Positions 1-6,450 of a stretch of 8,487 nucleotides of DNA are shown one piece after another. Each line of letters starts with the position of its first letter. Position 1 is the first letter of the stretch. The stretch spans positions 1 through 8,487 of the forward strand of contig SLNX01000234.1 in NCBI GenBank assembly GCA_007132825.1, written 5' to 3'. Under the pieces are notes generated by a model, which had not been told where the DNA came from, ran no database searches, and saw only the letters and a program-made list of their open reading frames with translations. Source of the DNA: Bacteroidales bacterium. Lineage in GTDB: Bacteria; Bacteroidota; Bacteroidia; Bacteroidales; UBA7960. The position numbers and the translations under genes are program-made.

Positions 1-12
1 ATCTGCACATCT

Positions 13-1758
13 TCAGAATCTGATGTCTTTGACATTAAGCTGCAGGCTGGTTTTCCCGTTCCACTCATTCTCTTCGATTTGGTAAGCAATGTCAAAAAAC
101 TTATTTGCCTGAATTTTAGCAAGTTGTCTACCCTGCTGAAACGCAATTGCAGGCAGTTCAGCAGATCCTGTTTCGGGCTGGGTGACCTTAAACTTGAGGT
201 GTTTGTTACCTACCACACGTACACTGCCTTGTGTTGAACATTGGCGTGATATAAACACCGGATTTGGATTTCCCGGGCCGAATGGAGCAAATTGCTTCAG
301 GATTCGGAAAAACTTACCTGGAATTTGATGCAGTTTGATCTCCGCATGTATCTCAATCTGTGGCATCAGCATTTCGTCAGTTATGGTTTCTTCAACCACT
401 TGTGCGAATTTTTGGCGAAAGGCCTTTAGATTTTCCGGACGCAGGCTCAGTCCGGCGGCATATTTGTGTCCGCCGAAGTGCTCTAACAGATCGCTGCAGG
501 CATCGATGGCATTGTATACATCAAAGTCTTTTACACTTCTGGCCGATCCTGTGATCAGGCCATTCGACTCGGTCAGTATCACCGTAGGGCGATAATAGGT
601 CTCGATCAACCTTGATGCAACGATGCCGATCACCCCTTTATGCCAGTTCGGATCATACAAAACGGTTGCTTTTGCCGTTTTTATGCCCGGGTCGTTGTCG
701 ATTATGGCAAGGGCTTGTCTGGTAATGTCTGTATCCAGACTTCTTCGTTCGGTATTGTTTTCGTTGATGTTGATGCTCAACTCGTGGGTTTCTCCCATCT
801 CTTTGCAGACAAGAAGGTCGACAGCTTTTTTCCCTTTCTGTATTCTTCCTGCGGCATTTATTCGGGGGCCAATCAGAAACATCAGGTCGGAAATACTGAT
901 CTCTCTTGTGAATGCTGTGGATGCGTCTGGTAAGGCTTTTCGGAACACGTTGCTGTAGAAAAGGATTGATTCAAAGCCCGCCCGTGGGTTAAAATTAAGC
1001 CTTTTGAGTCCATAGTAAGCCAATATCCTGTTTTCACCGGTAATAGGAACTACGTCGGCGGCAATGCTCACAACCACCAGGTCCAGAAACTTCTCGAGTC
1101 CTTCGGGGGGGAGTCTCCTTTTTTGGTAGAAAGCCTGTGCCAGCTTAAACCCAAGTCCGCATCCCGAAAGCTCTCTGTATGGGTATGAGCAATCGTTTTG
1201 TTTTGGGTCTACTACGGCAAGGGCTGATAGGGGTTCATCACCCGGACGGTGATGATCAATGACAATGAAGTCTATCCCTTTTTCCCTGGCATAATCGATT
1301 TGCCGATAGGCTTTGATGCCACAGTCGAGGGAGATGATCAGCTTTACCCCTGTTTCCTTGGCATAATCGATGCTTTGGAAAGAAACGCCATATCCCTCGG
1401 TATACCGGTCCGGTATGTAATAATCAATATTCCCGTGAAAATCCTTGAGAAAATCGTATGTAAGCGCAACGGCGGTTGTGCCGTCGACATCATAGTCTCC
1501 GTATATAAGAATGCGCTCGCCTCGCTCTACAGCCTGTTCGATACGCTCCACAGCCAGATCCATGTCTTTGAGCAGGAATGGGTCGTGCAGGTTATCCAAT
1601 GATGGACGGAAAAAATCATGTGCCTCCCGATATGTGTTTATACCACGCTGCGTTAGCAAACGGGCCAGCGTATGGTCTATTTTCAGGCTGGTGGCAAGCT
1701 TCTCAACGATGTCTTTTTCTGCTACATCGTTTTGCAGCATCCACCTTTTCTTTAACAT
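13..1758 (-). CDS. recJ: Single-stranded-DNA-specific exonuclease RecJ
   Basis: Predicted 581-residue RecJ, a cytoplasmic 5'-to-3' exonuclease on single-stranded DNA that acts in recombinational and mismatch repair. The metal-binding motifs of the DHH phosphoesterase core are all visible: GDYDVDG at residues 87-93, SLDCG at 143-147, DHH at 168-170 and an aspartate in AADVVP near 235. RINAAGR follows at 299-305, and the DHHA1 domain carries HKGVIGIVASR near 373-383 and GGHKYAAG at 429-436. The C-terminal part begins with APFGPGNPNP near 491 and matches the OB-fold region that binds DNA. The length is close to that of E. coli RecJ (577), so the gene looks complete, ending 12 bases from the window edge. 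The ATG start gives MLKKRW, a typical RecJ beginning. It lies 32 bases downstream of atpC on the same strand with no obvious terminator between, so co-transcription is likely. A TATCTTTA sequence in that gap could be a weak internal promoter. Confidence 0.97.
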   Translation of the reverse strand: MLKKRWMLQNDVAEKDIVEKLATSLKIDHTLARLLTQRGINTYREAHDFFRPSLDNLHDPFLLKDMDLAVERIEQAVERGERILIYGDYDVDGTTAVALTYDFLKDFHGNIDYYIPDRYTEGYGVSFQSIDYAKETGVKLIISLDCGIKAYRQIDYAREKGIDFIVIDHHRPGDEPLSALAVVDPKQNDCSYPYRELSGCGLGFKLAQAFYQKRRLPPEGLEKFLDLVVVSIAADVVPITGENRILAYYGLKRLNFNPRAGFESILFYSNVFRKALPDASTAFTREISISDLMFLIGPRINAAGRIQKGKKAVDLLVCKEMGETHELSININENNTERRSLDTDITRQALAIIDNDPGIKTAKATVLYDPNWHKGVIGIVASRLIETYYRPTVILTESNGLITGSARSVKDFDVYNAIDACSDLLEHFGGHKYAAGLSLRPENLKAFRQKFAQVVEETITDEMLMPQIEIHAEIKLHQIPGKFFRILKQFAPFGPGNPNPVFISRQCSTQGSVRVVGNKHLKFKVTQPETGSAELPAIAFQQGRQLAKIQANKFFDIAYQIEENEWNGKTSLQLNVKDIRF

Positions 1759-1790
1759 TTGTTTTTTCTGTAAAGATATGAAAAATGCGC

Positions 1791-2042
1791 TTATTTTTCC
1801 ACCTCTTCTTCGGTAACAATCGTTATTCGGTTGTTTTTTACGTGTACAAGGCCACGTGAGATATTCAGGTACACAATGTTGCGCTCCTGGTCAATAATTT
1901 TCATTTTTCCCGGATCAAGGATTGCTGCAATTGGCGCGTGGTTGTGAAGAACCTCAAATAAACCCATTTTTCCGGGCATCTGAACCAGGCTCACTACTCC
2001 TCTGTAGAGGATTTCAGATGGTGTGGTCACTTCAAGAAACAT
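1791..2042 (-). CDS. atpC: F-type ATP synthase epsilon subunit, short form
   Basis: Predicted 83-residue epsilon subunit of the F1 part of ATP synthase, which sits in the central stalk and couples gamma-subunit rotation to the c-ring. The sequence covers the N-terminal beta-sandwich domain: a start of the type LEVTTP, then the conserved VQMPGKMGLFEVLHNHAP at about residues 20-37, and a closing RGLVHVKNNRITIVTEE strand region. The family form in E. coli is about 139 residues. This one stops after the sandwich and lacks the C-terminal pair of helices that can inhibit ATP hydrolysis. To my knowledge such short forms are common in Bacteroidetes, so I read it as lineage-typical and not as a truncation. 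Its ATG overlaps the end of atpD by 11 bases, which indicates translational coupling. Confidence 0.95.
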   Translation of the reverse strand: MFLEVTTPSEILYRGVVSLVQMPGKMGLFEVLHNHAPIAAILDPGKMKIIDQERNIVYLNISRGLVHVKNNRITIVTEEEVEK

Positions 2043-3558
2043 GTCTGGTTTCTTTTGCGTTTGTGTCCAGGCTTTTTTGTTTTACATCTTCGATGCTACC
2101 TGCAAGGTTAAAGGCAGTTTCCGGATATTGGTCCATCTCTCCGCTTAAAATGAGCGAAAACCCCTTGATGGTATCTTCCAGGGGAACAAAACTTCCTTTA
2201 AGGCCTGTATACTGTTCAGCCACATGGAAAGGCTGGCTCAGGAAGCGTTGCACTTTACGTGCGCGCTTTACTAAAGTTTGATCCTCATCTGACAACTCAT
2301 CGATACCCAGAATGGCGATGATATCCTGTAGCTCCTTATATCGCTGAAGAATCATTTTTACTTGACGTGCAACCATATAGTGCTCCTCACCTACAATCTC
2401 AGGTGTTAAAAGTCTGGAGGTTGATTCCAGGGGGTCAACTGATGGGTAGATACCCAGTTCAAAAATTTTTCTGCTAAGTACTGTGGTGGCGTCGAGGTGC
2501 GCAAATGTGGTTGCCGGAGCAGGGTCTGTCAGGTCATCGGCAGGTACGTAAATGGCTTGGACGGCAGTGATGGATCCTCGCTTGGTGGAGGTGATCCTTT
2601 CCTGCAGCAAGCCCATTTCGGTGGCCAGTGTCGGTTGGTAACCAACTGCAGAAGGCATACGTCCCAACAGCGCAGACACTTCTGAACCTGCCTGGGTAAA
2701 TCGAAAAATGTTGTCGATGAAAAAAAGGATGTCGTGCCCTTCCGAATCACTGTCACCATCACGAAAATACTCAGCAAGGGCCAGTCCCGACAAAGCTACT
2801 CGTGCACGTGCTCCAGGTGGTTCATTCATTTGTCCGAAAACCAAAGTAGCCTGTGATGCAGCCAGGGCCTCCGGATCAACAAGCGACAGGTCCCAGTTCC
2901 CTTTCAGCATGGACTCTGTAAACTTTTTGCCGTAATTGATCACTCCCGATTCTATCATTTCACGCAGCAGATCGTTCCCTTCCCGGGTGCGTTCACCCAC
3001 TCCGGCAAAAACACTCTTCCCTTTGTAGGCTTTGGCAATGTTGTTGATTAGCTCCATGATCAGGATGGTTTTGCCCACCCCCGCACCGCCAAAAAGGCCA
3101 ATTTTCCCCCCTTTTGGATAGGGTGTCAGTAAATCGACTACCTTGATACCGGTAAGTAACACCTCTTCAGTGGTTTTTAGCTGATCATAGCGGGGTGGGT
3201 CAGCATGAATATCGTAACGTTTATCCGTTTCAAGCGGTCCAAGACCGTCAATCGGCTCACCAATTACATTGAAAAGTCTGCCACGCACCGACTCGCCGGC
3301 AGGCATGGTGATCGGACCCCCTGTTGTTTTTACTTCCATTCCCCGGGATATGCCATCGGTGGCATCCATTGCGATGGTCCGGATCGTATCTTCCCCAAGA
3401 TGCTGCTGACATTCCAAAATGATCCGATGTCCGTGATCATTGTATACCTCAAGTGCATCATAAATCTCAGGGAGTGACTTGGTCCCTTCAAAAACAACAT
3501 CAACAACAGGACCAATGACCTGTGCAACTTTTCCTAGGCTTGTAATTTGCTTTTTCAT
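2032..3558 (-). CDS. atpD: F-type ATP synthase catalytic beta subunit
   Basis: Predicted 508-residue beta subunit, carrying the catalytic nucleotide sites of F1 that make ATP from ADP and phosphate on the cytoplasmic face of the membrane. Visible features in order: an N-terminal beta-barrel with GKVAQVIGPVVDVVF at 9-23; the P-loop GGAGVGKT at 157-164; GERTREGND with the catalytic glutamate at 188-196; the Walker B strand LFFIDN at 278-283; and the C-terminal catch loop DELSDED at 420-426, a mild variant of DELSEED. An acidic GDSDSEGHD stretch just before Walker B is slightly longer than in E. coli. The length is normal for Bacteroidetes, whose beta subunits run a little long. It is the first gene of an atpD-atpC-recJ group, and the other ATP synthase genes are not in this window. 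The start has no Shine-Dalgarno motif. Confidence 0.98.
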   Translation of the reverse strand: MKKQITSLGKVAQVIGPVVDVVFEGTKSLPEIYDALEVYNDHGHRIILECQQHLGEDTIRTIAMDATDGISRGMEVKTTGGPITMPAGESVRGRLFNVIGEPIDGLGPLETDKRYDIHADPPRYDQLKTTEEVLLTGIKVVDLLTPYPKGGKIGLFGGAGVGKTILIMELINNIAKAYKGKSVFAGVGERTREGNDLLREMIESGVINYGKKFTESMLKGNWDLSLVDPEALAASQATLVFGQMNEPPGARARVALSGLALAEYFRDGDSDSEGHDILFFIDNIFRFTQAGSEVSALLGRMPSAVGYQPTLATEMGLLQERITSTKRGSITAVQAIYVPADDLTDPAPATTFAHLDATTVLSRKIFELGIYPSVDPLESTSRLLTPEIVGEEHYMVARQVKMILQRYKELQDIIAILGIDELSDEDQTLVKRARKVQRFLSQPFHVAEQYTGLKGSFVPLEDTIKGFSLILSGEMDQYPETAFNLAGSIEDVKQKSLDTNAKETRHVS

Positions 3559-3690
3559 TTTCTGACTGTCCGGCTCTAAGGCATTTGATGTAAAACGTCA
3601 ATAAATCTGATAATTGTATCCTTTAACGACGAAATTACGGTTTTTTCGCTGAAAAAAAATAAAACGGATGTTATTGCATTCAGGTTTTTT

Positions 3691-3700
3691 ATCAATTGAT
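3691..3700. repeat. 10-base perfect palindrome ATCAATTGAT
   Basis: ATCAATTGAT reads the same on both strands and covers the candidate -33 element of frr. It is flanked by an imperfect inverted pair, TTGCATT near 3675 and AATGTGCAA near 3705. It could be a small operator, but a palindrome of this size in AT-rich DNA may be chance. Confidence 0.3.
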
Positions 3701-3728
3701 GGCAATGTGCAAAACTTTATTATTTTTG
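3695..3728 (+). promoter_or_regulatory. Candidate Bacteroidetes-type promoter of frr
   Basis: TATTTTTG at 3721-3728 matches the Bacteroidetes -7 element TAnnTTTG exactly. An upstream ATTG at 3695-3698 lies 22 bases away, slightly long for the -33 element. Transcription would start near 3733-3736, giving a leader of about 20 bases before the frr ATG. In an AT-rich spacer the match could arise by chance. Confidence 0.5.
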
Positions 3729-3741
3729 TGTAACAAACCAA

Positions 3742-3746
3742 AAGGA
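3742..3746 (+). promoter_or_regulatory. Shine-Dalgarno-like AAGGA before frr
   Basis: AAGGA lies 7 bases before the frr ATG, the classic ribosome-binding spacing. None of the other starts in this window has a comparable motif; they have A-rich or unremarkable leaders, as is usual in Bacteroidetes, where the 16S anti-Shine-Dalgarno end is largely sequestered. It supports the chosen frr start but may not act as a true binding site. Confidence 0.45.
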
Positions 3747-3753
3747 CAAAAAT

Positions 3754-4317
3754 ATGAACGACGAGCTGGATTTTTTATTTGCCGAGGCAGAGGAAAATAT
3801 GGGGAAATCCATTGCCCACCTGGAAAGAGAGCTTTTAAAGATCAGGGCAGGTAAAGCAAACCCCCAAATGCTTGATAATGTGAAAGTTGATTATTATGGA
3901 GTGCTCACTAAGCTTTCACAGATGTCAAATATCAACACGCCTGACCCGCGGAGTATCATTGTACAGCCGTGGGAGAAAAACATGCTTGAGCCGATCGAAA
4001 AAGCCATTATGGCCGCCAACCTTGGCTTCAACCCACAGAACGATGGTACACTGATTCGGATCAATGTGCCGCCATTAACTGAAGAGCGACGGAAGGACCT
4101 GGTAAAACGGGTCAAAAGTGAGGCTGAAAACACAAAAGTAGGTATTCGCAACAATCGCCGGGAAGCACTGGAAGCAGGTAAAAAGCTTGAAAAACAGGGT
4201 GCACCTGAGGACATGGTAAAGGCTTATGAACACAATATTCAGGAGCTGACCAACGAGTATACTGCGAAAGTGGATAAGATGGTTGAGCAGAAGGAAACGG
4301 ATATCATGACCATTTGA
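3754..4317 (+). CDS. frr: Ribosome recycling factor
   Basis: Predicted 187-residue RRF (family length about 185). With EF-G it splits the post-termination ribosome into subunits in the cytoplasm. The sequence shows both domains: the three-helix bundle formed by residues 1-30 and about 105-187, and the inserted beta domain around 31-104, which holds KANPQMLDNVKVDYYG near 34-49 and NTPDPRSIIVQPW near 61-73. The conserved arginine-rich hinge helix IRNNRREA is at 131-138, with R132 at the position known to be critical in E. coli RRF. The ATG start gives a standard N-terminus. In many bacteria frr directly follows pyrH; here it lies before pyrH on the same strand, with an opposite-strand riboflavin kinase between them. 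Its last four codons and stop overlap the end of that kinase gene by 14 bases, tail to tail. Confidence 0.97.
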   Translation: MNDELDFLFAEAEENMGKSIAHLERELLKIRAGKANPQMLDNVKVDYYGVLTKLSQMSNINTPDPRSIIVQPWEKNMLEPIEKAIMAANLGFNPQNDGTLIRINVPPLTEERRKDLVKRVKSEAENTKVGIRNNRREALEAGKKLEKQGAPEDMVKAYEHNIQELTNEYTAKVDKMVEQKETDIMTI

Positions 4318-4756
4318 TCTGTTGCAAAAGCCTTTTTGAAAGCCTTGCATCCCTGTCTAGCTGAACTTTCAGCTCAGCCAGCGAGTTAAATCGCATTTCG
4401 TCGCGTATGCGATCCAGAAACGCTATCTGAATCTCCTCTCCGTAAATATCTTTATTAAAGGCGAAAAGGTGGGCTTCAATGGTTACGTGATCCATGTCAA
4501 GCGTTGGTCGGATGCCAATGTTTACCATGGCATGATACCAGCTTCCATTATGCTTGACACGGGCAATATAAACACCCTGCGCAGGAAGAACAGTTGAAAT
4601 ATCATCTGATTTAAGGTTTGCCGTTGGATATCCCAGCGTGCGGCCCACCTTGTTTCCCTCAACCACTATTCCGCCTAAGGTAAATGCTTCGCCCGTTTGT
4701 TCAAGATAACTGAACACATCTCCATTTTCAATCAGCTGCTTTAATTTTCCATCCAT
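4304..4756 (-). CDS. ribF: Stand-alone riboflavin kinase (RibF kinase domain only)
   Basis: Predicted 150-residue riboflavin kinase, which uses ATP to convert riboflavin to FMN. The domain motifs are complete: GR at 38-39, the nucleotide- and Mg-binding PTAN at 44-47, GVYIARV at 61-67, NIGIRPT at 79-85, the catalytic glutamate E94 in IEAHLF, and DIYG at 103-106. Most bacterial RibF proteins are about 300 residues, with an N-terminal FAD-synthetase domain; that half is absent. An in-frame stop lies four codons upstream of the ATG, and the DNA beyond it belongs to pyrH, so this is not a mis-called start. Residues 4-14 (KLKQLIENGDV) resemble the linker helix that joins the two halves in full RibF, suggesting descent from a bifunctional enzyme by loss of the first domain. 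The gene faces frr (14-base overlap) and diverges from pyrH. A separate FAD synthetase or a full RibF is expected elsewhere in the genome. Confidence 0.9.
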   Translation of the reverse strand: MDGKLKQLIENGDVFSYLEQTGEAFTLGGIVVEGNKVGRTLGYPTANLKSDDISTVLPAQGVYIARVKHNGSWYHAMVNIGIRPTLDMDHVTIEAHLFAFNKDIYGEEIQIAFLDRIRDEMRFNSLAELKVQLDRDARLSKRLLQQIKWS

Positions 4757-4878
4757 AGCGTCAATTCATTTTGAGACGCGAAGTTCATTTGGTCAGTTTT
4801 GTTGGTAAAGATAGTAAAAGAATTAACCCCTGTTATTCAAAAAAAAGCCTTAAACTTGCATCATTAAACGATCTGGAT
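4757..4878. promoter_or_regulatory. Divergent spacer between riboflavin kinase and pyrH
   Basis: These 122 bases must serve both start sites. On the minus strand, TATCTTTA (plus-strand 4806-4813) is one base off TAnnTTTG and could serve the kinase gene. A TTTG lies at plus-strand 4838-4841, but the 24-base gap is long. On the plus strand, TAAACTTG at 4851-4858 is one base off and could serve pyrH, with no clear -33 partner. I see no riboswitch-like structure: a full FMN riboswitch would need more leader than is available upstream of the kinase. Confidence 0.4.
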
Positions 4879-5604
4879 ATGGCACATTACAAAAGGATTT
4901 TATTAAAATTAAGCGGTGAGTCGCTGGCAGGAGGTAACCGGCTGGGCATTGATGCTGGTGCCCTGGAGCATTATGCCCGAGAGATTTGGTCACTCGTTGA
5001 TCAGGGGGTTGAAACGGCCATCGTTTTGGGCGGCGGTAACATATTCCGCGGCATTCAAGGGATGGAAAAAGGGTTTGACCGTGTTCATGGCGACCAGATG
5101 GGGATGCTTGCAACAGTGATCAACTGCATGGCGCTACAATCTGCCCTTGAGGGTATGGGACTGAAGGCTGCTGTCTTGTCTGGAATCCCTGTTGAAACAA
5201 TATGTGAAAAGGTGAGCAGGAGACGTGCAATGCAGTTGTTGAATGAGGGCTATGTCGTTTTAATAGCCGGTGGAACTGGAAATCCATTTTTTACAACCGA
5301 CTCGGCTGCTGCTTTGCGTGCATTGGAAATTAAAGCAGAAGTGATTTTGAAGGGCACACGGGTTGATGGTGTATACTCAGCTGATCCAGAAAAGGATCCT
5401 GAAGCAAAAAAATATGACGTACTGACTTTTGATGATGCCATCAGGGAAAAGCTTCAGGTAATGGACATGACCGCTTTTACCTTATGCAAAGAAAATGCCC
5501 TGCCCATCATCGTATTCAACGTGAATGAGCAGGGCGCTTTATTTGATATTGTCGTAAAGGGTCAGCAGCGCGGAAGCCTGATTAAGCCAGGGAAACACGC
5601 TTAA
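4879..5604 (+). CDS. pyrH: UMP kinase
   Basis: Predicted 241-residue bacterial UMP kinase of the amino-acid-kinase fold, the same length as E. coli PyrH. It phosphorylates UMP to UDP with ATP in the cytoplasm, feeding RNA, DNA and sugar-nucleotide synthesis; in the family it is a hexamer, activated by GTP and inhibited by UTP. Visible motifs: KLSGESL at 10-16, GGGNIFRG at 51-58, GDQMGMLAT at 71-79, GGTGNPFFTTDSAA at 131-144, GTRVDGVYSADP at 159-170 and MDMTAF at 195-200. I chose the ATG giving MAHYKRILLKLSGES because it matches the family N-terminus; the frame stays open 36 codons upstream to a TTG, but that stretch has no family match. The gene ends inside tsf: its last seven codons and stop overlap the tsf 3' end by 23 bases on the opposite strand. 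In many bacteria pyrH follows tsf in the same direction. Confidence 0.96.
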   Translation: MAHYKRILLKLSGESLAGGNRLGIDAGALEHYAREIWSLVDQGVETAIVLGGGNIFRGIQGMEKGFDRVHGDQMGMLATVINCMALQSALEGMGLKAAVLSGIPVETICEKVSRRRAMQLLNEGYVVLIAGGTGNPFFTTDSAAALRALEIKAEVILKGTRVDGVYSADPEKDPEAKKYDVLTFDDAIREKLQVMDMTAFTLCKENALPIIVFNVNEQGALFDIVVKGQQRGSLIKPGKHA

Positions 5605-6415
5605 ATGCTACTACCGTTAGGTCTTTGTCAGCCTTTTGCAGCATCTGACCAACGGTTGTCTTGCTATCCTTTATGAACTCCTGATTGATCAGGGTGTTTT
5701 CCTTAAAGAACTTGTTGAGTTTACCCATGGCAATTTTTTCAAGCAGCTCTTCCGGTTTGCCTTCCTGCTGTGCTTGTTCTTTGCCGATCTGGATCTCTTT
5801 CTCAATGATATCTTGCGGAACGTCCTCTTTGCTTAGGGCAACGGGTGCCATGGCAGCGATCTGCATCACCACATCCTTGCCAATGGTGTCGATATCCTGA
5901 ACGTCTGCTTTGTTAAGGGCGGCGATGGCGGCGATTCTGTTTCCAGGGTGTGTGTAGGCAAACGCTTTAGCGCCGCTTACCACCTCAAAAACGCTGAGGT
6001 CCATCTTTTCACCGGTTTTTCCAACCATGTCGGTTACGCTATCTTCCACGGTGCGACCGTTCAGGTCGTGCGACTTCAGACATTCAATTGTTTCACATTC
6101 TTTTTTGACGGCCAGGTCCAGAATGGCATTTGCAAAATCGATCACATCCTGGTTTTGAGCCACGAAGTCTGTTTCACAATTGAGCATGATGGCATATGCT
6201 TTGTCTTGTGAATCATTGGTTTTGCTGAGGACCACACCTTCGTTGGCTGCTCTTCCTGCCCTGCTGCTTGCAAGCTTTTGCCCTTTTTTGCGGAGGATGT
6301 CGGTTGCTTTTCCAAAATCTCCTTCTGCCTCTACCAGTGCTTTTTTACAGTCCATCATCCCTGCGCCTGTCGACTGGCGCAATTTGTTAACGTCAGCTGC
6401 GGTTATTTTTGACAT
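5582..6415 (-). CDS. tsf: Translation elongation factor EF-Ts
   Basis: Predicted 277-residue EF-Ts, the cytoplasmic exchange factor that releases GDP from EF-Tu. The N-terminal UBA-like module is clear, with VNKLRQSTGAGMMDCKKAL at about residues 9-27, and the TDF motif that inserts into EF-Tu is at 82-84 (ETDFVAQN). The core repeats follow, with THPGNRIAAI near 155-164, and the C-terminal module with KLNKFFKE and TVGQML closes the protein. The chosen ATG gives MSKITAADVN; an in-frame TTG nine codons further upstream would add a non-conserved lysine-rich piece and is less likely. It is the last gene of the rplM-rpsI-rpsB-tsf group, 35 bases after rpsB. Its 3' end overlaps convergent pyrH, so there is no room for an intergenic terminator. 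Confidence 0.97.
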   Translation of the reverse strand: MSKITAADVNKLRQSTGAGMMDCKKALVEAEGDFGKATDILRKKGQKLASSRAGRAANEGVVLSKTNDSQDKAYAIMLNCETDFVAQNQDVIDFANAILDLAVKKECETIECLKSHDLNGRTVEDSVTDMVGKTGEKMDLSVFEVVSGAKAFAYTHPGNRIAAIAALNKADVQDIDTIGKDVVMQIAAMAPVALSKEDVPQDIIEKEIQIGKEQAQQEGKPEELLEKIAMGKLNKFFKENTLINQEFIKDSKTTVGQMLQKADKDLTVVAFKRVSLA

Positions 6416-6450
6416 TGTTGGTTTTTTTTTGTGATTGAACAAATTGTTTA

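Larger units (their letters stand above)
3559..3753. promoter_or_regulatory. Divergent control region between atpD and frr
   Basis: This 195-base AT-rich spacer separates two divergently read genes, so it must hold promoters for both. The frr side has a good match, listed separately. On the minus strand for atpD the best candidate I see is TAATTTCG (plus-strand 3630-3637), one base off the TAnnTTTG consensus, with no clear upstream TTTG; this is weak. A run of T and A bases at 3640-3663 makes the middle of the region likely to bend or melt easily. No small ORF is convincing. Confidence 0.5.

Noticed and set aside
623..958. 111-codon open frame on the plus strand inside recJ
   Set aside because: It is antisense to conserved RecJ coding sequence and has no recognisable domain or independent start signals.
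2279..2299. DELSDED in place of DELSEED in the beta subunit as a functional defect
   Set aside because: An aspartate for glutamate change keeps the charge and is within normal family variation.
2708..2935. Open frame on the plus strand inside atpD
   Set aside because: It is a shadow of the conserved beta-subunit sequence; its arginine- and serine-rich content follows from the opposite strand.
4771..4878. Longer pyrH starting from an upstream TTG
   Set aside because: The extra 36 residues match nothing in UMP kinases, whereas the ATG at 4879 gives the standard N-terminus and exactly 241 residues.
4757..4878. FMN riboswitch upstream of the riboflavin kinase
   Set aside because: The spacer is short, shared with the pyrH start region and AT-rich, and I could not find the conserved RFN-type stems.
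6416..6442. Longer tsf starting from a TTG
   Set aside because: The added MFNHKKKPT piece is not part of EF-Ts, and the internal ATG gives the expected MSKITAADVN start.
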